Shown here piece by piece: positions 35,708-44,552 of a stretch of 64,000 bases of DNA. Below the pieces are notes generated by a model that had not been told where the DNA came from, ran no database searches, and worked only from the letters and a program-made list of their open reading frames with translations. The DNA is from Flavobacterium taihuense. GTDB lineage: Bacteria; Bacteroidota; Bacteroidia; Flavobacteriales; Flavobacteriaceae. The stretch covers positions 238,505 through 302,504 of the forward strand of contig NZ_JAHWYN010000004.1 of NCBI RefSeq assembly GCF_019351435.1. The letters run 5' to 3'. Position 1 is the first letter of the stretch, and each line of letters starts with the position of its first letter. A program made the position numbers and the translations under genes.

Positions 35708-36139
35708 CTATCCTTTCTTCTTAATCAATTCGTAGTTTACAATGGATAAAAAGTAAAAAAAGCTATCTGCAGTAATTTTTCCTAAAATAATTCCAACGAA
35801 ATAATTTCCAGTTAGAATTGGCATCCAATACATGCAAAACGGGCGAATAAAAAAGAAATCCAAAGCAGCAGGATAACCAAATTCAAGAAATAAATTCCGA
35901 ATTAAGTACAAGATTCCCTTTAGAGTCGTTTTTCCATGCTGAAGTTGATGTCTTTTGTAAGATCGGTATATCATAACACCATAAAAAGCAAAATATTCGG
36001 CAAACGTGATTAGATACGCTGTAACCAACCCACTAAAAATTCTGCTGAATTGAGATGCTATTAAAGCCGCGCTGGTGGCTGCCAACTCAGAATATTTGTA
36101 ACGATCAAACCATTCTTTGAAATTTGCTTTATTGAACAT
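35708..36139 (-). CDS. Predicted membrane protein, function unknown
   Basis: 143 residues, about four hydrophobic segments (SGLVTAYLITFAEYFAFYGVMIY, then PAALDFFFIRPFCMYW and VGIILGKITADSFFYFLSI, cited in parts). It begins with an amphipathic stretch (MFNKANFKEWFDRYKYS). No family recognised with confidence; the layout resembles small GtrA-like proteins but has no motif to prove it. It lies 19 nt downstream of the ArsR-type regulator gene in the same direction and may be part of that regulator's transcript. Confidence 0.75.
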   Translation of the reverse strand: MFNKANFKEWFDRYKYSELAATSAALIASQFSRIFSGLVTAYLITFAEYFAFYGVMIYRSYKRHQLQHGKTTLKGILYLIRNLFLEFGYPAALDFFFIRPFCMYWMPILTGNYFVGIILGKITADSFFYFLSIVNYELIKKKG

Positions 36140-36158
36140 TTAGTTGTGTTTTTAGGTA

Positions 36159-36839
36159 TTATAAATCAATTCTAAAATGGGTTTGTATTTCTTTTTTGCC
36201 TTTGGCTGTTACAACCAGTGCTCTGGAACCTCTAATTTTTCGTACCCAATCCTCGTGAACCATTTTGTCTAATAGGGCTGTGGCAAGCGAACCTGCTATA
36301 TGAGGTCTTCTTTCACTCCAGTCCAAACAAGGGCGAACGAATGAGCGTTTTTGTTGTTTTAAAACGCTGAGAGGGATTCCAAATGAAGCAAACCATTTTT
36401 CGCCTTCTGGACTGACTTCAAATCCTGTTGTGTTCTCAATAATTAATTGTTGTTGCAATAAGCTATCGGTAAGAGCCACGCCAACTTTACCTGCTATATG
36501 GTCGTAGCAAGTTCTGCAATATTTTATCGGAGATACTTTTTGGGATTCTATTTTTTTTGTATTGACAGTTGGAGGTACTAAACTAATCATTGCTTCAATG
36601 GCATATGCAATCTCTTTTCTGGCGAAACGGTAATATTTGTGCCTTCCCTGACTTTCTACAACCAATAAGTTTGCTTGCACTAATTTAGTCAAATGCATAC
36701 TGATATTCTGGGGGGAAGTAGTAACCGTAATTGCCAACTCAGTTGCGGTAAAAGCTTTTCCTTCTAGCAAAGTCCACATTATGGTTGCTCTAGTTGGATC
36801 GCCAATGAGAGTAGCGATTTGTTTAAATTGATTTTCCAT
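36159..36839 (-). CDS. ArsR-family transcriptional regulator with extended C-terminus
   Basis: 226 residues. Winged helix at about 5-90 (IATLIGDPTRATIMWTLL, recognition region TVTTSPQNISMHLTKLVQANLL), then an unusually long C-terminal part with CRTCYDHIAGKVGVALTD, whose Cys-x-x-Cys and His could bind metal or sense redox state. Classical ArsR proteins stop near 110 residues. The frame is open to 37031, but that part overlaps the divergent P450 gene; MENQFKQIATL at 36839 is the sensible start. Its -7 box nearly touches that of the P450 gene, so it probably controls both. Confidence 0.9.
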   Translation of the reverse strand: MENQFKQIATLIGDPTRATIMWTLLEGKAFTATELAITVTTSPQNISMHLTKLVQANLLVVESQGRHKYYRFARKEIAYAIEAMISLVPPTVNTKKIESQKVSPIKYCRTCYDHIAGKVGVALTDSLLQQQLIIENTTGFEVSPEGEKWFASFGIPLSVLKQQKRSFVRPCLDWSERRPHIAGSLATALLDKMVHEDWVRKIRGSRALVVTAKGKKEIQTHFRIDL

Positions 36840-36883
36840 TAATTGGTGTCGACAGTTAAGTACAAAGTGAAGTGTTAGAGAAG

Positions 36884-36901
36884 CAAAGGTAGTTATCTTT
36901 G
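36884..36901. promoter_or_regulatory. Face-to-face -7 boxes of ArsR-type and P450 genes
   Basis: Minus box TACCTTTG (36884-36891) and plus box TATCTTTG (36894-36901) are 2 bp apart. Leaders would be about 45 nt (regulator) and 18 nt (P450). One bound regulator here would block both promoters. Confidence 0.5.
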
Positions 36902-36919
36902 AAAAATAATTTAGAACAC

Positions 36920-38086
36920 ATGACAACAACTTTATTTTTGCAGTCAGAAATTCAAGATCCTTACAGTTTGTATCAAAAGATGCTTTATCAAAATCCCATT
37001 TATTGGGACGAAGAAAACGAACTATGGGCACTGTATTCCTATGATGGCTGTGTCACCATTCTCAATAGTTCGGTGGCATATATTCCAGAGATTAATCCAG
37101 ATAATGAGCAGGGATTAAATAGCAGCGCATTACAAATAGCGCTTCAATTGGCTCGATTGAGTAATGGAATTCATCATGATATCGCTCGGGAAGTGGCTAT
37201 GTTTTTATTTTCTAATATGAATGTTATGACCACAAACAAAATTCTAAAGGAGTTACTGAAAAAAGGAGAAAACGGCCCCGCACTGGATTGGGTAAATTCG
37301 GTTTGCAAACAATTGCCAGTAGTAGTGGTTTTGAAAAGTTTTGATTTTAATGATAAAGATTCACTTTTTATTACTGAGAATATTGAACAACTTACCAAGA
37401 TAATGATTCCTAATAAAACGCAGGAGCAGATAGAATTTATCAATAGGATTGCAAAAAAGATTTATTCGTTAGTAGAGAAACAATTAATTAATTCAGGTTT
37501 AGGCAATTCCTTAGTAGATATCCTTTCAAAAAAACACCAAATTGGGGCGGAAAAAGTAATGTCCTTGCTTGTGAGTAATTTAATTGGATTATTAATTCAA
37601 AGTTATGATGCGGGTCGAGGGCTTTTGAGTAATGCTTTACTTCAAATACTAAATAAAGATCTTGCCCATTTGGAGTTATCTAACGAAAGCGATTGGATAC
37701 AAAGGATAGTAATAGAAACATTGAGGTTTGATCCACCAATTCATACTACTAGAAGAGTTGCAGTAGAAGATATTGTTTTGAATAAGGTGGTGGTAAAAAA
37801 AGGAGACAAAATACTCTTGGTACTTGCTTCTGCGAATCGGGATGCAAATCAGTTTTTGAATCCCCAAGTTTTTGATACAAATCGAAATAATAATGGATCA
37901 CATTTGACCTTCGGAATTGGAGGACATGAATGCTTAGCCAAACATTTTTCGGTGAGATTAGCCACAGATGTCTTGCAGTATTTATTTGAAAAGCATAAAA
38001 GCATTGCTCTTCTTGATGACAAGATCGAATATGAGTCCTTATCCAATGCCAGGCTTCCAAAGAATATTTTAATTTCCATTGAATAA
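36920..38086 (+). CDS. Cytochrome P450
   Basis: 388 residues from the ATG at 36920 (an upstream TTG at 36899 lies in the -7 box). Haem ligand Cys338 in FGIGGHECLAKHFS; K-helix ExxR at Glu266-Arg269 (IETLRFDPP); HTTRRVAVED and the ANRD motif (SANRDANQFLNP) follow the usual bacterial pattern. The I-helix reads DAGRGLLS at 230-237, lacking the acid-alcohol pair (AGxxT) that normally activates oxygen. It resembles actinobacterial-type soluble P450s needing ferredoxin and reductase; neither gene is near. The ABM monooxygenase gene follows 16 nt later, so the two probably act in one pathway. Confidence 0.92.
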   Translation: MTTTLFLQSEIQDPYSLYQKMLYQNPIYWDEENELWALYSYDGCVTILNSSVAYIPEINPDNEQGLNSSALQIALQLARLSNGIHHDIAREVAMFLFSNMNVMTTNKILKELLKKGENGPALDWVNSVCKQLPVVVVLKSFDFNDKDSLFITENIEQLTKIMIPNKTQEQIEFINRIAKKIYSLVEKQLINSGLGNSLVDILSKKHQIGAEKVMSLLVSNLIGLLIQSYDAGRGLLSNALLQILNKDLAHLELSNESDWIQRIVIETLRFDPPIHTTRRVAVEDIVLNKVVVKKGDKILLVLASANRDANQFLNPQVFDTNRNNNGSHLTFGIGGHECLAKHFSVRLATDVLQYLFEKHKSIALLDDKIEYESLSNARLPKNILISIE

Positions 38087-38102
38087 AATAAAAAGAAACA
38101 TC

Positions 38103-38459
38103 ATGATTGCAGTAATTTTTGAAGTACTCCCAGGCGAAGGGAAAAAAGCGGAATATCTAGAAATCGCTGCCCAATTACGACTAGAACTAGATAAAATTGA
38201 AGGTTTTATTTCTATCGAAAGATTTCAAAGTTTGAATGATCCGGAAAAAGTATTGTCTTTGTCTTTTTGGAAAGATGAAGAAAGTATTCAACAATGGAGA
38301 AGTCTTGAAATGCACCGTTGGGCACAATCCAAAGGGAGGGATGGTATGTTTAAAGACTATCATCTTCGAATAGCGGATGTAAAACGAGATTATGGTATGT
38401 TTGATAGAGCAGCCGTTCCATCAGACAGTAAAAGATTTCACGCCAAAGAGGAGAAATGA
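38103..38459 (+). CDS. ABM-domain (antibiotic biosynthesis monooxygenase-like) protein
   Basis: 118 residues from the ATG at 38103 (the TTG at 38079 would overlap the P450 gene). Ferredoxin-like alpha/beta ABM fold: MIAVIFEVLPGEGKKAEYLEIAA at the start (in parts), then GFISIERFQSLNDPEKVLSLSFWKDEES and RWAQSKGRDGMFKDYHLRIADV. Such dimers act as cofactor-free monooxygenases, haem-degrading enzymes or simple stress proteins. A C-terminal extension with VKRDYGMFDR is typical of the P450-linked group I have in mind. Last gene of the P450 unit; a convergent gene follows 8 nt later. Confidence 0.88.
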   Translation: MIAVIFEVLPGEGKKAEYLEIAAQLRLELDKIEGFISIERFQSLNDPEKVLSLSFWKDEESIQQWRSLEMHRWAQSKGRDGMFKDYHLRIADVKRDYGMFDRAAVPSDSKRFHAKEEK

Positions 38460-38467
38460 TATTGTTT

Positions 38468-39022
38468 TTAATCTTTTTTTGAAAAATACTTATTCTTGGC
38501 AACAGCCAATAAAGTGATGATAAGAATACTAAAATAAAGAGAAGTTAAGACACTTTTTAAAACCGTAAAGAAGCTTGTGATTTGAACTTGTATTACACTT
38601 ATATTGGGATAATTTTTTAGCATTGTTATTATTCCAAAATTTTCAGCATAATCAAAAAGTCCAGAAAACAAAGGAAGCAAACACAAATAGAATAATTTCC
38701 CATCTAGTTTTCCTAATTTATTTAGGAAATATGCTAGAACCAAACAGGAACTAACTCCAAAAAGGAAAGGATATATCAAATCTGATGGAAGCTGATGATA
38801 CAAGTAGGAATCTCTGCCGGCAGTTCCTAAAGAATTAAAAAGTGTGTTGACATATTGAGTATCATACCCCGTGGGCATCATATCCAGAATTTTCATTCCT
38901 CCAGAATAGTGCATTACTTCGGGAATGGTAACAATTAGCATAATGGCATATACTACGTTGCAAAGTATAAACAACGATAATACGGTTTTACCTTTTATAC
39001 TCCTTTTGATAAATGCTCTCAT
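38468..39022 (-). CDS. Predicted multi-pass membrane protein
   Basis: 184 residues with about five TM helices (VLSLFILCNVVYAIMLIV; YPFLFGVSSCLVLAYFL; LFYLCLLPLFSGLFDYAENFG; TSFFTVLKSVLTSLYFS; IITLLAV). The HLPSDLIYP and DYAENFGI stretches, with acids between helices, may be functional. I do not recognise the family. It follows the aldo/keto reductase gene by 16 nt in the same direction. Confidence 0.78.
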   Translation of the reverse strand: MRAFIKRSIKGKTVLSLFILCNVVYAIMLIVTIPEVMHYSGGMKILDMMPTGYDTQYVNTLFNSLGTAGRDSYLYHQLPSDLIYPFLFGVSSCLVLAYFLNKLGKLDGKLFYLCLLPLFSGLFDYAENFGIITMLKNYPNISVIQVQITSFFTVLKSVLTSLYFSILIITLLAVAKNKYFSKKD

Positions 39023-39038
39023 AGTTCATTTTGATAAA

Positions 39039-40025
39039 TTACCAAAGTTGATGTACTTGCGGTTTGATGTATTGCTCGTAAATGGCATTCATAGCGGTAA
39101 TTTTCTCGGGAGTCAGTTTTGGTAAATCATACAATGAAAGATTGGATAAAACATGACTTTGATTTGATGCTCCAGGAATAATACAACTAATTTCGTTAAA
39201 ACTTAGAATCCATTGCAACGCAATTGGAGCCAAGTTGGTAGCTTCAGGAAATAAAGCTTTTAATTCTGCTACGGCTTTTAAACCCAACTCATAATTAATT
39301 CCGGAGAAGGTTTCTCCTTTGTCAAAAGCAGCTCCATCTCGATTGAAATTTCGATGATCTTGTTCTCCAAAAGTAGTTTTGGAATCAAATAAACCAGTCA
39401 ATAATCCGCTGGCCAGTGGTACTCGGGCAATAATTCCGATATCTTTTTTTTGAGCTTCTTTAAAAAATAATTCAGAAGGGCGCTGACGAAAAAGATTGAA
39501 TATAATTTGAACCGTAGTTACATTTGAGTATTCAATTGCCTTCAAACCTTCTTCTACTTTTTCTACACTAACACCCAAATTCAAAATTTTTCCTTGATCT
39601 TTTAAACGGTCAAACATTTCAAAAATCTCGGGACGGTAAAATACTTGATTGGGAGGACAATGCAACTGAATAAGATCGATTGTTTCCAATCCTATTCTTT
39701 TCAAACTGTCTTCTACAAATTTCTGGAGAACTTTAGTTTGGTATCCTTCATTTACATGCGGATTGATGTGTCTGCCGCATTTTGTCGCTACATAAATGCG
39801 TTCGGAACGAGAACGAACCACTCTACCTACTGCAGTTTCGCTTAATCCATTTTCGTAAACATCGGCAGTGTCAATAAAACTCACACCGTTATCAATAGCA
39901 GTATTGATCAATTCGTCTGCGGTTTTGTCATTAAAGGGAGAGCCCCATTTACCGCCAACTTGCCATGTTCCAAGCGCTATTTCTGAAATATTGAAATTGG
40001 TTTTTCCTAGTTTACGATAGTTCAT
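39039..40025 (-). CDS. Aldo/keto reductase
   Basis: 328 residues, TIM-barrel NADPH-dependent oxidoreductase. Catalytic residues of the family are visible: DTADVYENGLSE (Asp, Tyr), YVATKCGRH (Lys) and DLIQLHCPP (His); the cofactor motif near the end is IIPGASNQSHVLSNL. The layout fits the AKR11/12-like group acting on small aldehydes or sugars; the substrate is unknown. It forms a short unit with the membrane-protein gene downstream. No regulator is adjacent. Confidence 0.93.
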   Translation of the reverse strand: MNYRKLGKTNFNISEIALGTWQVGGKWGSPFNDKTADELINTAIDNGVSFIDTADVYENGLSETAVGRVVRSRSERIYVATKCGRHINPHVNEGYQTKVLQKFVEDSLKRIGLETIDLIQLHCPPNQVFYRPEIFEMFDRLKDQGKILNLGVSVEKVEEGLKAIEYSNVTTVQIIFNLFRQRPSELFFKEAQKKDIGIIARVPLASGLLTGLFDSKTTFGEQDHRNFNRDGAAFDKGETFSGINYELGLKAVAELKALFPEATNLAPIALQWILSFNEISCIIPGASNQSHVLSNLSLYDLPKLTPEKITAMNAIYEQYIKPQVHQLW

Positions 40026-40105
40026 TTTTTCTTTTTTAAGTTTCTTTGTTTCTAAAACTCTAAGATGCTAAGTTTTTTAAAGTTTTCAGAATTTTAGCAT
40101 CTTTA

Positions 40106-40993
40106 TCAATCAAATAAATCTGAAGATAAATAACGGTCTCCGCGGTCACAGATAATGGCTACTACCACACCAGATTCCAATTGATTGGCGATTTTTACGG
40201 CTACTGCAACAGATCCTCCGCTGCTCATTCCTGCAAATACACCTTCTTCCTGCGCTAATCTTTTGGTCATTTCACGAGCTTCTTTTTCGCTGACATCAAC
40301 AGTAAGATCTACTTTTGAGGCATCAAAAATTTTGGGCAAATATTCCTGTGGCCATTTTCGAATACCCGGAATTTGTGAGCCCTCACTCGGTTGTGCGCCA
40401 ATGATTTGAATATTAGGATTCTTTTCTTTTAAGTACGTTGAGGTACCTATGATGGTTCCCGTTGTTCCCATTGCCGATACAAAATGGGTTACCGTTCCAT
40501 CAGTATCATTCCATATTTCGGGGCCTGTGGTTTTGTAATGCGCTTTCCAGTTGTCATCATTGGCAAACTGATTGAGCATTACGTACCCGCCTTCGGCAAC
40601 TTTTTTGTCGGCATAATCTCTGGAACCTATTATTCCCAAACTAGCAGGAGTTTGAATAACCGTTGCGCCATAGGCTTGCATGGTTTGTGTACGCTCAATA
40701 GTTGAATCTTCGGGTAATACCAATTCGATTTCTATATTGAATAATTGGGCTATCATGGCGAGAGCAATTCCAGTATTACCACTGGTTGCTTCTATTAATT
40801 TGTCTCCTTTTTTGATATCGCCTCTTTCAATAGCGGATGCAATCATATTGTAAGCGGCACGGTCTTTTACACTTCCTCCAGGATTGTCACCTTCGAGTTT
40901 TAATAAAAGTTTTACATTTTTATTTTTAATTAATCTGGTGGTTTCCACCAATGGCGTATTCCCGATTAATTCTACTAATTTATAGGTTTTCAT
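40106..40993 (-). CDS. cysM: Cysteine synthase B (O-acetylserine sulfhydrylase)
   Basis: 295 residues. PLP lysine Lys43 in GGSVKDRAAYN, substrate loop [12 protein letters not shown], phosphate-binding SAMGTTGTIIGT and C-terminal GMSSGGSVAVA. It converts O-acetylserine plus sulfide (or thiosulfate) to cysteine. CysM is chosen over CysK because of the short length and the GDNPGGSVKDR wording; a CysK is at 46471-47385. The ATG lies 14 nt inside the serine acetyltransferase gene, so the two are co-translated and give the two steps of cysteine synthesis in order. Confidence 0.94.
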   Translation of the reverse strand: MKTYKLVELIGNTPLVETTRLIKNKNVKLLLKLEGDNPGGSVKDRAAYNMIASAIERGDIKKGDKLIEATSGNTGIALAMIAQLFNIEIELVLPEDSTIERTQTMQAYGATVIQTPASLGIIGSRDYADKKVAEGGYVMLNQFANDDNWKAHYKTTGPEIWNDTDGTVTHFVSAMGTTGTIIGTSTYLKEKNPNIQIIGAQPSEGSQIPGIRKWPQEYLPKIFDASKVDLTVDVSEKEAREMTKRLAQEEGVFAGMSSGGSVAVAVKIANQLESGVVVAIICDRGDRYLSSDLFD

Positions 40994-41786
40994 TTTTCTT
41001 TTTCTCTTTTATTTTAACTTCTGTTGTGGTCGTATTCAATACTATTGAATCCGCTGGAATTGATTTTGTTACCCATGAATTCCCACCTACAACACTGTTT
41101 TTGCCAATAACTGTGGTTCCTCCCAAGATGGTTGCATTGGCATAAATACATACATTTTTTTCTACAGTAGGATGCCTTTTAGAGTTTTTCATTTCTTTGC
41201 TCACGCTCAATGCGCCCAAAGTTACTCCTTGGTAAACTTTTACATTTTTTTCAATAACAGCGGTTTCCCCAATTACAATTCCTGTAGCATGGTCAATAAA
41301 AAAGGGAGAAGCAATAGTAGCTCCTGCATGGATATCTGTTCCTGTAATGCGATGTGCATATTCGCTCATTAATCTTGAAAAAAGCATTAAATCCAACAAA
41401 TATAATTCGTGACTCAATCTGTAAATGGCAATGGCGTAAAATCCTGGATAAGCAAGGTAAATTTCCTCCAAGCTATTGGATGCCGGGTCGTTTTCCAAGA
41501 TATAGGAAGCATCTTTATTTAAGTTTTCGAGTACAGAGGGTAATTTGTGCAAAAAATTATCCCAGGCACTTTCACAGGAATCTTGTGCTTTTTTGCAGGC
41601 CAATGAAGCTATTTCTTTGAATTGTTTTTCTAATTGATCGATGCTTTCGTCTAGTGGTGCATTAGAATCAAATAAAGTGTAAAACAGTTTTTCGGTAAAG
41701 GCTTCCGTTTTGGTCTTTATGCTGTAATTTATAGAAAAATGGCTTTTTGAAGCACTAATATTTTGAACAATCAGATCTTTGGTCAT
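40980..41786 (-). CDS. epsC: Serine O-acetyltransferase, EpsC type
   Basis: 268 residues. Makes O-acetylserine from serine and acetyl-CoA. An N-terminal helical domain (about 1-150) is followed by a left-handed beta helix of hexapeptide repeats with TGTDIHAGATIASPFFIDH (catalytic His), GIVIGETAVIEKNVKVYQG, TLGALS and NATILGGTTVIGKNSVVGG. The long helical domain and absence of a CysE-type C-terminal tail ending in Ile place it with EpsC. Overlaps cysM by 14 nt. Without the usual tail the complex with cysteine synthase may not form, though this is inference. Confidence 0.92.
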   Translation of the reverse strand: MTKDLIVQNISASKSHFSINYSIKTKTEAFTEKLFYTLFDSNAPLDESIDQLEKQFKEIASLACKKAQDSCESAWDNFLHKLPSVLENLNKDASYILENDPASNSLEEIYLAYPGFYAIAIYRLSHELYLLDLMLFSRLMSEYAHRITGTDIHAGATIASPFFIDHATGIVIGETAVIEKNVKVYQGVTLGALSVSKEMKNSKRHPTVEKNVCIYANATILGGTTVIGKNSVVGGNSWVTKSIPADSIVLNTTTTEVKIKEKKKNENL

Positions 41787-41947
41787 GATTATGAAATTGA
41801 ATGTTAATTTTGAAAGGATAAAAGTAAGGCGTTTTTCAGAAAAAATAACAATGATTAACTAAAGAATTAGGTTAATAACCCATTAAGTAAATAGGTTTAA
41901 AAGGATATAACAGAATCACTATTTTTTTTGAAATTATATCACATTAA

Positions 41948-42580
41948 TTACAAATTACTAATGATTCTTTCAACGATTGGTTCCATAACTCGATAGCCTT
42001 CTTTGTTAGGATGTACTCCATCTTGGGAATAAATGGCTTTTAGACCTTTTCGTTCATCGACCATAACCGAAAAATAATCTACATAAGCAATGTCATTTGC
42101 TCTGGCATATTTTAGAATCAATTCATTCAATGCTTCGATTTTATCGGCGGGTTCCATTCCTCGTTTCCAAGGAAAATCATTAGCGGGGAGTATTGAACAT
42201 AATATTACTACAATGTCATTTGCTTTGGCCAATTCACACATGGAAATAAGATTTCCTATGATTGTTTCGAGTGTTGTTGGGCCTGTATTTCCTGCAATAT
42301 CATTGCCTCCAGCTAAAATTACGACAATTTTGGGTTTCAGTTCAATTACGTCCGGTCTGAAACGCAAGAGCATTTGTGAAGTCGTTTGGCCGTTAATGCC
42401 TCTATTGATATATGATTTGGCAATGAAAAATTCGGGGCTAATCTTTTTCCAGCCCTCGGTTATGGAATCTCCAAAAAAAATAATCCCTTGTTCCCCTAGA
42501 GGCGGAGCTGAAATCAATGTATTTTCATTTTTGTATTTGTTTAAATAAGCCCAATCGGGGAATTTTAATTTTTCTTCCAT
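41948..42580 (-). CDS. SGNH/GDSL-family hydrolase
   Basis: 210 residues. SGNH blocks: Ser39 in IIFFGDSITEG (block I), Gly in GINGQTTSQML (II), Asn in ILAGGNDIAG (III) and Asp/His in SQDGVHPNKEG (V). These are esterases or acetylhydrolases of lipids or glycans. No signal peptide, which is unlike most deacylases of this subfamily, so either it is cytoplasmic or the start is misread. It precedes a lipocalin-like lipoprotein gene by 56 nt in transcription order reversed: the lipoprotein gene is upstream. Confidence 0.92.
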   Translation of the reverse strand: MEEKLKFPDWAYLNKYKNENTLISAPPLGEQGIIFFGDSITEGWKKISPEFFIAKSYINRGINGQTTSQMLLRFRPDVIELKPKIVVILAGGNDIAGNTGPTTLETIIGNLISMCELAKANDIVVILCSILPANDFPWKRGMEPADKIEALNELILKYARANDIAYVDYFSVMVDERKGLKAIYSQDGVHPNKEGYRVMEPIVERIISNL

Positions 42581-42636
42581 GAATAGTGGATTGTAATTGA
42601 AATGTCTAGCGTTTGTTAAAAAAATGCCAATACTGA

Positions 42637-43095
42637 TTAGTCTTTTAAACGCTTATATTTTTCAGTTATTATTCGATCAATGCCCAGTTTCTCTACTTTT
42701 TCAACACCTTGTTGTGTAAGAGTGTCATTCTTTATGGAAACTTTAAATTCAAATTTGTTGTTTTCCCATTCCCTGATGGAGAAATATTCTAAATACTCGG
42801 TGTAAGTGTCGTTTACTAAAGTGTATTTTCCTGCTCCTGCCGAGAACTTCGGATTAGGTTCTTTTCCCATTGTTAAATCATGTTGAAAAAAAGCAAAATG
42901 ATCCGGGTTAATAATTTTTATCATTTTTACTTTTGGGTCAAAAGTAGAAAAAGTGGAATCTTTTTGAGTGGTTGTTGCCGAAATGAGTTCCCAAGTTCCA
43001 ATAATTGGTAAATCACTATGTTTGGTTTTATTTTGATTACTACTGCAGGAGTAACTGATTATTGAAAAAAATAATAAAGATAGTTTGATTTTCAT
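42637..43095 (-). CDS. Lipocalin-like predicted lipoprotein
   Basis: 152 residues. Signal MKIKLSLLFFSIISYSC with lipobox Cys17, then a linker and the lipocalin-like start PIIGTWELISATTTQ (the GxW motif), with strands VKMIKIINPDHFAFFQHD and YTEYLEYFSI and a basic end. This matches the Bacteroidota lipocalin-like/DUF4488-type proteins that bind small ligands in the envelope; the ligand is not known. The SGNH hydrolase gene follows 56 nt downstream, so they may be co-transcribed. Confidence 0.85.
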   Translation of the reverse strand: MKIKLSLLFFSIISYSCSSNQNKTKHSDLPIIGTWELISATTTQKDSTFSTFDPKVKMIKIINPDHFAFFQHDLTMGKEPNPKFSAGAGKYTLVNDTYTEYLEYFSIREWENNKFEFKVSIKNDTLTQQGVEKVEKLGIDRIITEKYKRLKD

Positions 43096-43269
43096 TTTAG
43101 TGTTTTAGTTATTGAAAATAAAAACAACTAAAATACAATTAATTTTTGCATTTGGATTTATTTAGACTTGAAACAATGGTATAAAATATGTAAATTAGTA
43201 AGGTATTATTGATGATGAATTCCTTAAAGCGGGTTCCAGCCTTTTTTTAAATAATTGTAAAAAAGTAGA

Positions 43270-44538
43270 ATGAATAATAAAAGTATATTGAGAAAGAAAA
43301 TTGCTCATTTTTGGAAACTGCTAGGGCCAGGACTCGTAACAGGAGCGAGTGATGACGATCCTTCCGGAATTGCGACGTACTCACAAGCGGGAGCGGCTTA
43401 TGGACTTACAACTTTATGGAGTTCGATTGTTGCTTTCCCGTTGATGGCAGCTATACAACAAATGTGTGCGAGAATTGGTTTGGTAACCAGTCAGGGTTTA
43501 ACGGGGACTTTGAAAAAAAGTTATCCAAGACCCATTTTGTATTTGATGCTTTTGTTTAGTTTTCCGGCTATCATTATGAATATTGGTGCTGATATTGCTG
43601 GTATGGGGGCTGTAGGTAATTTGCTTTTTCCTTCTGTTGATGCGTCTTTTTTTAGTGTATTTTTTACGATTTTGCTTTTGGGCCTCATTATCTATCTGCC
43701 GTATCAAAAAATAGCATCAGTACTTAAATATTTATGTATTGTAATGTTGGTTTATTTTATAGTTCCCTTTTTATACAAACAAGATTTTGTAGCCATTATG
43801 AAAGCTACATTTATTCCAACGATTCAGTGGAATAAAGATTTTATTGCAATCCTTGTTGGTATTTTGGGGACTACTATTTCACCATATCTGTTTTTCTGGC
43901 AAGCTTCAGTTGAGGTTGAGGAAATGAAACATAAGAGAAAGCATTTAATGGTGAATAAAAAAATCATTCATGAAATGAAGCAAGATGTTGATTTTGGAAT
44001 GACTTTCTCCGGATTGGTGATGTATTTTATCATTCTGACGACAGGTACGGTTTTGTTCAAAGGTGGAGTACATCAAATAGATACTGTAGAGCAAGCAGCT
44101 CAAGCTTTGAAACCTTTGGCAGGAAATATGGCTTATCTACTTTTTGCAGTAGGTGTAATAGGGACGGGACTTATTGCTATCCCAGTATTAAGTGGTTCAT
44201 TATCTTATATTTTTAGTGAAACCTTTGGATGGGAAGAAGGATTAGATAAAAAATTTCATGAAGCTAAAGGATTCTATGTTATTATTGCTATATCCTTATT
44301 GCTTGGTTTATCGCTAAATTATGTTGGAATTTCACCTGTCAAAGCACTGATTTATACCGCAATATTATATGGGCTGACAGCTCCTGTTTTGATTGCGATC
44401 ATTTTGCATGTTTCTAATAATAAAAAAATTATGGGAGAATTTGTAAACGGATGGTTAACCAATATTCTCGGATTTATAGCTTTGATTATAATGACTTTGG
44501 CTGCGGGTGTGTTGATTTATTTTCAATTTGTTGATTAA
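43270..44538 (+). CDS. Nramp-family divalent metal transporter, atypical motif
   Basis: 422 residues, about 11 TM helices. TM1 reads DDDPSGIATYSQAG (Asp30-Pro-Ser-Gly33) where Mn/Fe Nramps have DPGN, and the TM6 region reads GTTISPYLFFWQAS where MPH is usual. The fold is Nramp, but three metal-binding side chains (Asn, Met, His) are changed. The basic loop KHKRKHLMVNKKI lies between TM6 and TM7. Substrate could be a metal other than Mn, such as Mg, or something else; see the finding. It stands alone with a hairpin after it. Confidence 0.88.
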   Translation: MNNKSILRKKIAHFWKLLGPGLVTGASDDDPSGIATYSQAGAAYGLTTLWSSIVAFPLMAAIQQMCARIGLVTSQGLTGTLKKSYPRPILYLMLLFSFPAIIMNIGADIAGMGAVGNLLFPSVDASFFSVFFTILLLGLIIYLPYQKIASVLKYLCIVMLVYFIVPFLYKQDFVAIMKATFIPTIQWNKDFIAILVGILGTTISPYLFFWQASVEVEEMKHKRKHLMVNKKIIHEMKQDVDFGMTFSGLVMYFIILTTGTVLFKGGVHQIDTVEQAAQALKPLAGNMAYLLFAVGVIGTGLIAIPVLSGSLSYIFSETFGWEEGLDKKFHEAKGFYVIIAISLLLGLSLNYVGISPVKALIYTAILYGLTAPVLIAIILHVSNNKKIMGEFVNGWLTNILGFIALIIMTLAAGVLIYFQFVD

Positions 44539-44552
44539 GCCAGAATTAAAAA

